Source: Rhodocyclaceae bacterium (GTDB lineage Bacteria; Pseudomonadota; Gammaproteobacteria; Burkholderiales; Rhodocyclaceae). Taken from it: a stretch of DNA of 64,000 nucleotides. A model generated the notes under the pieces. It was not told the DNA's origin, did no database searches, and saw nothing but the letters and a program-made list of their open reading frames with translations. The translations under genes were made by a program, and so were the position numbers. Shown piece after piece: positions 1 to 8,113 of this stretch (position 1 is the first letter of the stretch; the number at the start of each line of letters is the position of its first letter). The stretch lies in contig JALNXH010000006.1 in NCBI GenBank assembly GCA_023230455.1, positions 80,883 to 144,882 of the forward strand. Direction: 5' to 3'.

Positions 1-872
1 TAAGGGCGGTTGGAGGTGATCGCATCGTAGACGTCGCAGACGGCGCCCATTTTGGCGAACAGGCTGATCTCGTCAGCCTTGAGGCGGTGCGGATAGCCGC
101 TGCCGTCGATCTTTTCATGATGGTGCAGGCAGACGTCGAGGGCCGTCGCGTTAACGTTGCGGCCATCGAGCAGCAGTTTGTGGCCTTCTTCGGGATGCGA
201 TTTGACGAGAGTGAATTCTTCGTCGGTGAGCTTGCCCGGTTTGTTCAGCACGGCGTCGTCGATCATCATCTTGCCGACGTCGTGCAGCAAGCCGGCAAGG
301 CCGGCGTCGCGCGTCTGCTGCTCGTCAAGCCCGAGTTGGCGGGAAAGGACGACCATCAGGGCGCAGACGGCCACTGAGTGCATGTAGGTGTATTCGTCCT
401 TGGTCTTGAGGCGGGCGAGGCTGATGACGGCGCCGGGGTTGCGTGCGACGGAGTTGGAGATTTCCTCGACCACCGGCAGCGCGTCGTTGGCGTCGAGGGC
501 CTTGCCCATGCGCGCCTCGTGGAACATCGAACTGACCGCGTCCTTCGATTTCGCAACGATCTTGGCGGCGCGCTTCACTTCCTCCGCCATGTCGACGCGC
601 TCGATCCGCTGCAAGGGCGTTTCGGCGGCACGAATCAGCTCACGCTCGACCTCGGCGTCGGATTCTTCCTTGGCTCGCCCGGCCGCTACATCGAGACCCT
701 TGGCGGTGTCGATCCAGACTTCGTGGATGCCGCTGTCGGCAATGCGCGAAATATCCTGCGGATCCTTGAGCAGAAAAGCGCTACGCCAAAACGGATGCTC
801 CATCCAGGAACCGCACAGTTCATGGATGTACATGCCGGTTCGCAGATGTTCGACGTTGATTCGCTTCAGCAT
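1..872 (-). CDS. HD-GYP domain phosphodiesterase, 3' end cut by window
   Basis: Probable cyclic-di-GMP phosphodiesterase of the HD-GYP class, cytoplasmic. The reading frame opens at an ATG at 872 and runs off the left edge with about 290 residues visible. Residues 1-130 resemble the DUF3391 domain that often precedes HD-GYP domains. The HD-GYP core follows: LLHDVGK at 195-201 (HD pair 197-198), HPEEGH near 226 and HHHEKIDGSGYP at 250-261. These are the metal-binding and GYP signatures of the family. No receiver domain or membrane segment is seen in the visible part. It is followed on the same strand by no gene we can see and preceded by metK, about 140 bp away. The C-terminus is missing only because of the window border. 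Substrate assignment rests on family knowledge. Confidence 0.88.
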   Translation of the reverse strand, partial: MLKRINVEHLRTGMYIHELCGSWMEHPFWRSAFLLKDPQDISRIADSGIHEVWIDTAKGLDVAAGRAKEESDAEVERELIRAAETPLQRIERVDMAEEVKRAAKIVAKSKDAVSSMFHEARMGKALDANDALPVVEEISNSVARNPGAVISLARLKTKDEYTYMHSVAVCALMVVLSRQLGLDEQQTRDAGLAGLLHDVGKMMIDDAVLNKPGKLTDEEFTLVKSHPEEGHKLLLDGRNVNATALDVCLHHHEKIDGSGYPHRLKADEISLFAKMGAVCDVYDAITSNRP

Positions 873-1013
873 CGGATGAGTATAGCGTCCTCAACCGACG
901 CAATTCCTGTCCGCTCTAAAGCACGCAGGCCCACCGTTACAGGCGGGCCTGTAGTTTTCGAAAACCGGCGGCGCGGTGCCTTGCGGCTGGCGCGGCGGTT
1001 TTCTTCGCTACGC

Positions 1014-2177
1014 TCAGAGGCCGGCGTCGGCGCGTAGCGCGGCCGCCTTGTCGGTGCGTTCCCAGGTGAAGTCCGCATCGTCGCGGCCGAAGTGGCCGTA
1101 GGCGGCAGTCTTCTGGTACACCGGGCGCAGCAGGTCGAGCATCTGCACGATGCCCTTCGGGCGCAGGTCGAAGTGCTTGGTCACCAGAGCGGCGATCTTC
1201 TCGTCGCTGATCTTGCCGGTGCCCTGGGTGGTGACCCAGACCGAGGTCGGCTGTGCCACGCCGATGGCGTAGGAAACCTGCACCAGGCACTTGCTGGCGA
1301 GGCCGGCGGCGACGATGTTCTTCGCCACGTAGCGGCCGGCATAAGCGGCGGAACGGTCGACCTTCGACGGGTCCTTGCCGGAGAAGGCGCCGCCGCCGTG
1401 GGGCGCTGCGCCGCCGTAGGTGTCGACGATAATTTTGCGCCCAGTCAGACCGCAGTCGCCCTGCGGACCGCCGACAACGAAGCGGCCGGTGGGATTGACG
1501 AAATACTTGACCGCGCCCTTGACCAATTCCTTGGGCAGCACCGGCTTGATGATCTCCTCGATCACCGCTTCGCGGATTTGCGGCAGTTCCATATCCGGTG
1601 CGTGCTGGGTGGACAGCACCACGGCGTCGACGCCGACCGCTTTACCGTTTTCGTACTTGATGGTGACCTGCGACTTGGCGTCCGGGCGCAGCCAGGACAG
1701 TTTGCCGTTCTTGCGCAGCTGCGCCTGGCGCTCGACCAGACGGTGCGAGAGGTAGATCGGCAGCGGCATCAGCTGGTCGGTTTCGTCGCAGGCGTAGCCG
1801 AACATCAGGCCCTGATCGCCGGCGCCCTGGTCGAGGTTGTCGTCGTAGGCCTTGTTCACGCCCTGGGCGATGTCCGGGCTCTGCTTGTCGTAGGCCACCA
1901 GCACTGCGCAGCCTTTGTAGTCGATGCCGTATTCGGTGTTGTCGTAGCCGATGCGCTTGATGGTGTCGCGGGCGACCTGGATGTAGTCGACGTTGGCGCT
2001 GGTGGTGATCTCGCCGGCGAGGACGACCAGACCCGTGTTGCACAGCGTCTCAGCGGCGATGCGGGAATGCTTGTCCTCGGCCAGGATTGCGTCGACGATG
2101 GCGTCGGAGATCTGGTCGGCCACCTTGTCGGGATGGCCTTCGGAAACGGACTCGGAGGTGAAGAAATATTCAGACAT
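1014..2177 (-). CDS. metK: S-adenosylmethionine synthetase
   Basis: Makes S-adenosylmethionine from methionine and ATP, in the cytoplasm. The 387-residue length is normal for MetK. Signature stretches are plain: SESVSEGHPDK at the N-terminus (ATP and metal binding), GAGDQGLMFGYA near residue 120, and the glycine-rich GGGAFSGKDPSKVDRSAAY loop in the C-terminal third. The ATG at 2177 has an AAGGAG ribosome-binding site 8 nt upstream (2187-2192). A hairpin-forming palindrome lies directly upstream of that site (listed separately), which may link translation or termination to regulation. The gene is divergent from the acyltransferase pair that starts at 2369. Confidence 0.97.
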   Translation of the reverse strand: MSEYFFTSESVSEGHPDKVADQISDAIVDAILAEDKHSRIAAETLCNTGLVVLAGEITTSANVDYIQVARDTIKRIGYDNTEYGIDYKGCAVLVAYDKQSPDIAQGVNKAYDDNLDQGAGDQGLMFGYACDETDQLMPLPIYLSHRLVERQAQLRKNGKLSWLRPDAKSQVTIKYENGKAVGVDAVVLSTQHAPDMELPQIREAVIEEIIKPVLPKELVKGAVKYFVNPTGRFVVGGPQGDCGLTGRKIIVDTYGGAAPHGGGAFSGKDPSKVDRSAAYAGRYVAKNIVAAGLASKCLVQVSYAIGVAQPTSVWVTTQGTGKISDEKIAALVTKHFDLRPKGIVQMLDLLRPVYQKTAAYGHFGRDDADFTWERTDKAAALRADAGL

Positions 2178-2196
2178 GCGAACTGCTCCTTAGATT

Positions 2197-2231
2197 CCCC
2201 GTCGTTCGGTCGATCGACCGGCTCCGGGGAG
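2197..2231 (-). promoter_or_regulatory. Hairpin in the metK 5' leader
   Basis: An outer stem (tccccg at 2197-2202 with cgggga at 2226-2231) encloses a perfect 14-bp palindrome, cggtcgatcgaccg, at 2208-2221. It sits just upstream of the metK Shine-Dalgarno sequence. I do not recognise a known SAM or SAH riboswitch aptamer in this leader. The palindrome could equally be a DNA operator shared with the divergent gene. Confidence 0.4.
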
Positions 2232-2368
2232 TGAGCAGCCGACGCTTTAGCGATATTTGTTTTTCACCCGAATCGACGGGCTTCTCCGCCTCGCAAGTTG
2301 TCCAATTAACTCGGCGGAAGGCGATAATTCTAGTTTTTACCCATGCCGTGGTCAAACCCGGCGTTCGA

Positions 2369-3226
2369 ATGGTCTTTTCCTTCCGCCTGCTCAGCCTGTT
2401 GCCGCTACGCCTGCTGCACTTCCTTGGCGCCTGCCTGGGCCGTGCCGCCTATCATCTCGTTCCGCGGTATCGGTGTTTGACGATCGAGAATCTCACCCGC
2501 GCCGGAATGGATTCTCCCGCCCTGCGCCGTGCTGCTGCTGCCGAAGCGGGCCGCGCCGTCCTCGAACTGCCCAAACTGTGGATGCGTCCCCAGGCCGAAG
2601 TCGTCGCCCGGGTGGTGCAGGTGTCCGGCTGGTCGCTGGTGGAAGACGCTTGGAGCGCGGGCAAGGGCATCCTGTTTCTCACCCCGCACCTGGGTTGTTT
2701 CGAGATCACCGCGCAGTACTACGCTTCGTTTCGCCCGATGACTGTGCTCTACCGTCGGCCCAAGCACGCCAGTCTGGTACCGCTGATCGAACGCGGCCGT
2801 GGCGCCAATCTGCGCCTCGCTGCGGCCGACATGTCAGGGGTTCGCGCCCTGCTAAAGGCGCTGCGCAGCGGCGAAGCGGCAGGCATGCTGCCCGATCAGG
2901 TGCCCGGCGCGGGCGAAGGCGTCTGGGCGCCATTCTTCGGCCGCCCGGCGTACACCATGACCCTCGCGGCGCGGCTGGCGGGTACCGGCGCGACCGTGCT
3001 GCTGGCCTACGCCGAGCGTTTGCCCCGCGGTGCCGGCTACCATTTGCGGCTATTTCCGTTTGCAGCAGACCGGTCGGGAACGGTCGAGCAGCAGGCGACA
3101 CAGATCAACGCTGCGCTGGAAGACCTGATTCGCCGCTGCCCGCAGCAGTACGCCTGGGGTTACAACCGCTACAAGCGGCCGCGCGGGGCACCGCCGGCAC
3201 CCTTGGCCGGGGAGGGCGCGGCGTGA
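2369..3226 (+). CDS. Lysophospholipid/lipid A acyltransferase family protein (first of pair)
   Basis: Member of the LpxL/HtrB-like acyltransferase superfamily that transfers an acyl chain from acyl-ACP to lipid A precursors or related lipids at the inner membrane. The start chosen is the ATG at 2369 (MVFSFRLLSLLPLRLLHFLG), which gives 285 residues and an N-terminal membrane anchor; an upstream frame from 2231 reads into the metK promoter and is unlikely. The HX4E catalytic motif is visible as PHLGCFE, followed by the usual LYRRPKH and LPDQVPG blocks. The stop overlaps the next gene by one base (TGATG), so the two paralogues are translationally coupled. Which acyl position or lipid each acts on cannot be told from sequence. 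Confidence 0.9.
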   Translation: MVFSFRLLSLLPLRLLHFLGACLGRAAYHLVPRYRCLTIENLTRAGMDSPALRRAAAAEAGRAVLELPKLWMRPQAEVVARVVQVSGWSLVEDAWSAGKGILFLTPHLGCFEITAQYYASFRPMTVLYRRPKHASLVPLIERGRGANLRLAAADMSGVRALLKALRSGEAAGMLPDQVPGAGEGVWAPFFGRPAYTMTLAARLAGTGATVLLAYAERLPRGAGYHLRLFPFAADRSGTVEQQATQINAALEDLIRRCPQQYAWGYNRYKRPRGAPPAPLAGEGAA

Positions 3227-4089
3227 TGGCGCGCCTCGGCATCGGGCTGATGTGGCTGCTGCACTGGTTGCCGCTGCCGTTGCAGGGGTTGGTCGGCTCC
3301 CTGTTGGGCCGCCTGCTGCTGGTTGTCAACAAGGAACGGCGGCGCATCACCCGGACCAATCTGCGCCTGTGTTTCCCTGCGCTCAACGAGGCCGCACAGA
3401 AGGCTTTGCTGCGACGGCATTTCGCGGTCTTTGCCCAGTCGGCGCTGGAGCGGGGGATACTCTGGTGGGCCTCCGCGGCGCGCATCCGGCGGCTGGTTCG
3501 ACTGGAGGGCATGGAGCATCTCGACGCGTTGCGGGGCACCCCGGTGATCCTGCTGGCGCCGCATTTCGTCGGCCTCGACATGGGCTGGTCGCGGCTCTGT
3601 CTGGAGCGCGATATGGTCACCATGTACGCGCGGGTGAAGAGTCCCGCGTTCAATCGCCGGGTGCGCGCCGGGCGCCGCCGCTTCGGCCGGCAACGCCTGG
3701 TTTCGCGCCAGGAAGGCCTGCGTCAGGTGATCGCAGAATTGCGTGCCGGCGTGCCCTTCTACTACCTTCCCGACATGGACTATGGCGCGCGTGATGCGGT
3801 GTTCGCGCCGTTCTTCGGCGTGCAAGCGGCGACGCTGACGGCGGTGGCGCGGCTGGCGAAGCTCAGTGGTGCGAAAGTGCTGCCGGTGGTGACGCACCGC
3901 GCAGCCCGCGGCTACGTCACCAACATCGGCGCGCCCTGGCAGAATTTCCCCAGCGGTGATACCGAAGCCGATGCGGCGCGGATGAATGGCGAGATCGAGC
4001 GCGCCATCGTGGCCGCCGACGCGGCGCAGTATCTCTGGTCGCACAAGCGATTCAAGACCCGTCCGCCCGGCGAAAAGGCGGTCTATTGA
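3226..4089 (+). CDS. Lipid A biosynthesis acyltransferase (second of pair)
   Basis: Second LpxL-type acyltransferase, 287 residues, starting at the ATG at 3226 that overlaps the previous stop. An N-terminal hydrophobic segment (LGIGLMWLLHWLPLPLQGLV) anchors it to the inner membrane. The catalytic HX4D motif is visible as PHFVGLD, followed by YARVKSP and FYYLPDMDYGARD, the blocks typical of LpxL/LpxM rather than of generic PlsC enzymes. Two adjacent acyltransferases fit the two late acylation steps of hexa-acyl lipid A, although the order of action is an inference. Confidence 0.92.
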   Translation: MARLGIGLMWLLHWLPLPLQGLVGSLLGRLLLVVNKERRRITRTNLRLCFPALNEAAQKALLRRHFAVFAQSALERGILWWASAARIRRLVRLEGMEHLDALRGTPVILLAPHFVGLDMGWSRLCLERDMVTMYARVKSPAFNRRVRAGRRRFGRQRLVSRQEGLRQVIAELRAGVPFYYLPDMDYGARDAVFAPFFGVQAATLTAVARLAKLSGAKVLPVVTHRAARGYVTNIGAPWQNFPSGDTEADAARMNGEIERAIVAADAAQYLWSHKRFKTRPPGEKAVY

Positions 4090-4137
4090 GGCGTCTATTC
4101 GGCCATTGCGGCCGGAACCGAGGAGTACCATTTCGCC

Positions 4138-4548
4138 ATGTTCGAGAACCCCAGCGAAGACCAGATCCGCGACCTGCTCCGGCGCGTCAAAAGCATTGCC
4201 GTGGTGGGCTATTCGCCCAAACCGGAGCGCCCGGGCCACTATGTCGCCAAGGCGCTGCAAGACTACGGCTACCGCATCATTCCTGTACGCCCAGGCATCG
4301 GCGAAGGCCTGGGCGAGAAGGCCTACCCCCGCGTCGCCGACCTGCCGGAGACGCCTGACATGGTCGATGTCTTCCGCGAGCCTTCCGCCGTGGAGGCCAT
4401 CGTCGACGATTGCATCGTCCGCGGTGTGAAAAACCTCTGGCTGCAGGACGGCGTGATCAACGAAGCGGCGGCGCGGCGGGCGCAGGCCGCCGGCATCACG
4501 GTAGTGATGGACCGTTGTACGCTGCGCGACCAAGGGTTGCTGGTGTGA
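4138..4548 (+). CDS. CoA-binding domain protein (YccU-like)
   Basis: Small 136-residue single-domain protein with a Rossmann-type CoA-binding fold, related to E. coli YccU. The N-terminal nucleotide-binding loop is seen as IAVVGYSPKPERPGHYVAKAL near residue 23, and the second half has the conserved VDVFREP and LWLQDGVINEAAA blocks. The cysteine in MDRCTLRDQG near the C-terminus matches the conserved end of the family. The ligand assignment comes from family knowledge and the physiological role is unknown. It lies between the acyltransferase pair and dapF, on the same strand. Confidence 0.85.
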   Translation: MFENPSEDQIRDLLRRVKSIAVVGYSPKPERPGHYVAKALQDYGYRIIPVRPGIGEGLGEKAYPRVADLPETPDMVDVFREPSAVEAIVDDCIVRGVKNLWLQDGVINEAAARRAQAAGITVVMDRCTLRDQGLLV

Positions 4549-4565
4549 GGCGGGTAAGGACCGAT

Positions 4566-4640
4566 AACCACGAGGGGCACGGGGCACACGGGGATATCCA
4601 CGGAAAGATTTTGTGGTTTTCCCCCGTGCTCCCCGTGGTT
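4566..4640. repeat. Dispersed inverted repeat, accacggg family
   Basis: Imperfect inverted repeat with about 20-bp arms (4566-4585 and 4621-4640) built on an aaccacg...gcacgggg core. A related element lies at 50139-50250 between proC and yggS. Such palindromes recur in the intergenic regions of many proteobacterial genomes. It sits directly ahead of dapF. Confidence 0.6.
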
Positions 4641-4657
4641 TCAGGGCCGTTGCCTTC

Positions 4658-5503
4658 ATGAAAATCAAATTCACCAAGATGCAGGGCCTGGGCAACGACT
4701 TCGTCGTACTCGATGCCGTGCGCCAGGATTTCGTGCCGACGCCGGCCCAGGTGCGCTATCTGGCCGACCGCCATTTCGGCGTTGGCTGCGACCAGTTGCT
4801 GGTGGTGGAGCGCCCCACCCAATCCGGCGTCGACTTCCGCTACCGCATCTTCAACGCCGACGGCGGCGAGGTGGAGCAATGCGGCAACGGCGCGCGCTGC
4901 TTCGCGCGGTTTGTGGTCGACAGCGGGCTGACCGCCAAGCGCGAGATTCGCGTCGAGACCCGCGGCGGGATCATCGCACCGCGTCTTGAGGACGACGGCG
5001 AAGTCACCGTCGACATGGGCGTGCCGCGCTTCGCGCCGGCGCAGATTCCGTTTGTCGCCGCCGCGGAGACGGTCGTCCACGCCCTTGAAGTGAATGGCCG
5101 CCAGGTTGACGTGAGCGTAGTCTCGATGGGCAATCCGCATGCGGTGCAGGTGGTGGCCGATGCCGATGCCGCCCCGGTCGCCAGCGACGGGCCGGCCATT
5201 GAGGCGCACCCGCGTTTTCCGCAGCGGGTGAATGCCGGCTTCATGCAGATCGTTGACCGCCATTCGATCCGCCTGCGCGTGTACGAACGCGGCGCCGGCG
5301 AAACGCTGGCTTGCGGTACCGGCGCCTGTGCCGCGGTGGTCGCTGGCATCCGCCGCGGACTGCTCGATTCGCCGGTGCGGGTGAGTACCCGCGGCGGCGA
5401 ACTCTCCATTGCCTGGGCCGGGGCGGAACGCCCGGTGCTGATGACCGGCCCGGCGGTCGCCGTCTTCGACGGCGTGCTTGATTTTCCCGAGGAACTGAAA
5501 TGA
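4658..5503 (+). CDS. dapF: Diaminopimelate epimerase
   Basis: Converts LL- to meso-diaminopimelate for lysine and peptidoglycan synthesis, without cofactor. The start is the ATG at 4658 (MKIKFTKMQGLGNDFVV), giving 281 residues, the usual length; the frame upstream only reads through a repeat. Both catalytic cysteines are visible: C75 in EQCGNGAR and C219 in ETLACGTGAC. The stop overlaps the start of the DUF484 gene (ATGA at 5500-5503). dapF, DUF484 and xerC together form the conserved arrangement known from many gamma- and betaproteobacteria. Confidence 0.97.
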   Translation: MKIKFTKMQGLGNDFVVLDAVRQDFVPTPAQVRYLADRHFGVGCDQLLVVERPTQSGVDFRYRIFNADGGEVEQCGNGARCFARFVVDSGLTAKREIRVETRGGIIAPRLEDDGEVTVDMGVPRFAPAQIPFVAAAETVVHALEVNGRQVDVSVVSMGNPHAVQVVADADAAPVASDGPAIEAHPRFPQRVNAGFMQIVDRHSIRLRVYERGAGETLACGTGACAAVVAGIRRGLLDSPVRVSTRGGELSIAWAGAERPVLMTGPAVAVFDGVLDFPEELK

Positions 5504-6168
5504 ACGCCGAAGAAGTCGCGATCTACCTGAAAACCCACCCCGAGTTTTTCCTGCTCCACGGCGACACCCTCGCCGACGTGCAGATTCCCCATCCGCACGG
5601 TGACGCCGCGGTGTCGCTGGGCGAACGCCAGCTCGGCGTGATGCGCGACAAATGCCGCGCGCTCGAAGCCAAGATGGCCGAGTTGATCCGCTTCGGCGAG
5701 GATAACGACGCCATCGCCGAGAAAGTGCACCGCCTTGGCGTCGCGCTGCTCGGTACCACTACGTTGTCCGCCACGGTAGAGGTACTGACTTCGCACCTCT
5801 CTGGCGCCTTCGCCGTGCCGCATGTGGCGCTGCGGCTGTGGGGCGTTGGCGGCGGCGGCAATGCCGACGCCGCCGAATTCGGCCCGGTCGCGGATGCGCT
5901 GAAAGCCTATGCAGGAAGCCTGATCAATCCGTATTGCGGCTTTGCCGCCGGGCAGGAAGCGGTGGCCTGGTTCGGCGAAGCCGGCAGCCACATCCGCTCC
6001 GTGGCCCAGGTGCCGTTGCGCGAACACGGCTCCGACGGCGGCGTCTGTTTCGGCCTGCTGGTGCTGGCGAGCGAAGAGGTCCAGCGTTTCTATCCGGACA
6101 TGGGCGTGCTCTATCTACAGCGCATCGGCGATATGGCCTCCGCAACCCTGTTGCGGGTGGTCGGCTGA
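5500..6168 (+). CDS. DUF484 family protein
   Basis: A 222-residue cytoplasmic protein of the DUF484 family, which has a GAF-like fold. The N-terminal block VAIYLKTHPEFFLLHGDTLADVQIPHPHG is the family hallmark (only part is quoted in other databases by name). A short helical segment around residues 50-75 leads into the GAF-like part, and the C-terminus ends in LYLQRIGDMASATLLR. Function is not established. It is translationally coupled to dapF by a 4-bp overlap and is followed 5 bp later by xerC, the standard neighbour. Confidence 0.9.
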   Translation: MNAEEVAIYLKTHPEFFLLHGDTLADVQIPHPHGDAAVSLGERQLGVMRDKCRALEAKMAELIRFGEDNDAIAEKVHRLGVALLGTTTLSATVEVLTSHLSGAFAVPHVALRLWGVGGGGNADAAEFGPVADALKAYAGSLINPYCGFAAGQEAVAWFGEAGSHIRSVAQVPLREHGSDGGVCFGLLVLASEEVQRFYPDMGVLYLQRIGDMASATLLRVVG

Positions 6169-6173
6169 GCATA

Positions 6174-7094
6174 ATGAGCCCCCCGGCCGGCATTGAGCCG
6201 GCCACCGAGCCGGCGATCGAACAATTCCTCGCCGAACTGGCGCACCAGCGTCGCGCCAGCATCCACACCCTCGAAGCCTATCGCCGCGACTTGTTGCGGC
6301 TGCAAAATTTCGCCGCCGAGCGGCCGCTGACCACGCTGCTGCCGGCGCATATCCGGCGTTTCGCGATGCAGCTGCACGGCAGCGGACTTGCCGCGCGCTC
6401 CATCGCCCGCGTTCTTTCCGCCTGGCGTAGCTATTACCGTTGGCTGGTGCGGCGCGGATCGGCGCCGCGCAATCCGCTGGACGGTGTGCGCGCACCGAAG
6501 GCGCCGCGAATTCTGCCCAAGGCCTTGTCGGTAGATCAGGCCAAGGCCTTGCTCGATGGCGTGCCGGACGGTGTGGCCGACGACGTGGCGGACTGTCGCG
6601 ACCGGGCGATGTTCGAACTGTTCTATTCCTCCGGTCTGCGTCTCTCCGAGCTGACCGGGCTGGACGTGAGCGGACTGGATTTGCGCGAGGGTGAGGTGAC
6701 GGTGACCGGCAAGCGCAGCAAGACGCGCACGCTGCCCCTCGGCAGCAAGGCGCGCGCGGCGCTATCCGATTGGCTGGCCTGCCGCGGTGCGCTCGCCGCC
6801 GTCGGCGAGACGGCGCTGTTCGTCGGCGCGCGCGGCGCGCGCATCGCCAACGGCGTGGTGCAGAAGCGCCTGACGCAGTGGGCGCAGCGCCAGGGACTGG
6901 GAATGCACGTCCATCCGCACATGCTGCGCCACTCGTTCGCCAGCCATGTGCTGCAGTCGTCCGGCGACTTGCGCGCTGTGCAGGAGATGCTCGGTCACGC
7001 CAACATCAGCACCACGCAAATCTACACCCACCTGGATTTTCAGCACCTGGCCAAGGTGTACGACGCCGCGCATCCGCGGGCGCGCAAGAAATAG
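6174..7094 (+). CDS. xerC: Tyrosine recombinase XerC
   Basis: Site-specific recombinase that resolves chromosome dimers at dif together with XerD. The start taken is the ATG at 6174, giving 306 residues; the same frame extends upstream through DUF484 but without reason. The catalytic set is complete: R156 in GLRLSEL, K180, H249 and R252 in HPHMLRHSF, H275 in LGHANIS and Y284 in IYTHLD. An N-terminal SAM-like core-binding domain covers about residues 12-100. Its position behind dapF and DUF484 identifies it as XerC rather than XerD. Confidence 0.95.
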   Translation: MSPPAGIEPATEPAIEQFLAELAHQRRASIHTLEAYRRDLLRLQNFAAERPLTTLLPAHIRRFAMQLHGSGLAARSIARVLSAWRSYYRWLVRRGSAPRNPLDGVRAPKAPRILPKALSVDQAKALLDGVPDGVADDVADCRDRAMFELFYSSGLRLSELTGLDVSGLDLREGEVTVTGKRSKTRTLPLGSKARAALSDWLACRGALAAVGETALFVGARGARIANGVVQKRLTQWAQRQGLGMHVHPHMLRHSFASHVLQSSGDLRAVQEMLGHANISTTQIYTHLDFQHLAKVYDAAHPRARKK

Positions 7095-7095
7095 C

Positions 7096-7650
7096 TTACT
7101 TCCTGATCCGTGGCGGCGGCGGGTCGAGCCGAGGCGTCTGGCGTCGTCCCTTGTCATCGATCTCCGGCGGACGGAACGCCAGTGCGAGATAGTTAATTCC
7201 CCAGCGCATCTCGTCCTCGCCGACGTGTTCGAACTGCGTGGTGAAGAAGTCGAGTCCGGCGTCGATCATGGTTTTGAAGAAGGCGCGCCCCTCGGGGGTC
7301 AGCGCTACCACTTTCTCCCGTCCCGAGGCCGGGTTTTCCATCTGTACCACCATTGACAGCGGCGGTTTGGCAAGGTCGCGCAGCAGCTGCGAGACGTGTG
7401 AGTTACTGGTCTCGAACCAACTTTTCAAGTGCTGCTCGATTATCCGCCGCCGCATCCAGCCGTTGCCGCCCACCTCCGATTCGATCATCCAGATGATCGC
7501 TGCCTGCTGGCGTGAGATGCGGCCCTGGCACATGCGCGTTTCCAACTCCATGCCGACGCGGTAGTGGATGGGGAAAAAGAAGCTGAGCATTTCGCCGAGC
7601 AGTGGCCGCGGCAGGCCCTTGCGGGACGTGTTTTTTGTGGTTTTCGCCAT
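7096..7650 (-). CDS. Winged-helix, MarR-like regulatory protein
   Basis: A 184-residue cytoplasmic protein of unknown role. The middle part (ISRQQAAIIWMIES, MRRRIIEQHLKSWFETSNSHVSQLLRDL) looks like a MarR-type winged helix, with the last segment as the recognition helix, followed by a beta wing (KVVALTPEGRAFFKTMI). The C-terminus is proline-rich. It converges on xerC, with only one base between the stops. No ligand or target can be named. The assignment to the MarR superfamily is by secondary-structure character and the TPEGRAFF wing, not by a search. Confidence 0.65.
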   Translation of the reverse strand: MAKTTKNTSRKGLPRPLLGEMLSFFFPIHYRVGMELETRMCQGRISRQQAAIIWMIESEVGGNGWMRRRIIEQHLKSWFETSNSHVSQLLRDLAKPPLSMVVQMENPASGREKVVALTPEGRAFFKTMIDAGLDFFTTQFEHVGEDEMRWGINYLALAFRPPEIDDKGRRQTPRLDPPPPRIRK

Positions 7651-7765
7651 GGGCTTATTTTATCCGTGCGGCGTTGTGGCCTTCTTTCGATTTTGAGCGA
7701 TCAGCGTCGACCGACCAGACCTGTTCCGCAGGCTGCCGCTGGCGACGGTGGGCATAGTCGAACAC

Positions 7766-8011
7766 CTAGCTGAGCAGCAGATGGAAGCGGTCGTCGGGAA
7801 CGATCCTTTCGCCGGTCTCGGCGATCAGTAAGCCGTGTTCGAGGCAATGAAGTTTGGCAATCATCAACTGCGGTAACAATGCGGCGTGTTCGAGTATCAG
7901 TTCCTCGCCTTGCTTCATTGCCGTGCAAAGCGGGCCATAGTGGAAGCCGTCGGCTTCCTCGACACCGATCAGTTCATCGAGATCGGTCTTGGCGCTGCAA
8001 CAGTGTTTCAT
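7766..8011 (-). CDS. Small hypothetical protein
   Basis: An 81-residue protein that I do not recognise. The ATG at 8011 is preferred over an in-frame start at 8074 because GGAGGGG lies 5 nt upstream of it. The N-terminus is cysteine-rich (MKHCCSAKTD), followed by an acidic mid-part and a leucine-rich segment (ALLPQLMIAKLHCLEHGLLI). No membrane segment or signal peptide is evident. It lies alone between two minus-strand genes, 100 bp beyond the PatB-type gene. Confidence 0.55.
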   Translation of the reverse strand: MKHCCSAKTDLDELIGVEEADGFHYGPLCTAMKQGEELILEHAALLPQLMIAKLHCLEHGLLIAETGERIVPDDRFHLLLS

Positions 8012-8113
8012 CTGAGCCCCTCCGTCAAGGGTGGGTAGCGAAGGTTTCGCATATCTGCCATTAACGACCCGCACGGGGTAAAGCTGAAGCCTGAGTACAG
8101 GCGGCTTTCAGCG

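Noticed and set aside
1092..2234. 380-residue open frame antisense to metK
   Set aside because: It mirrors the metK codon pattern; its translation is low-complexity and has no motif. metK is unambiguous.
2178..2368. SAM or SAH riboswitch upstream of metK
   Set aside because: No known aptamer consensus could be matched by eye; only a hairpin is clear.
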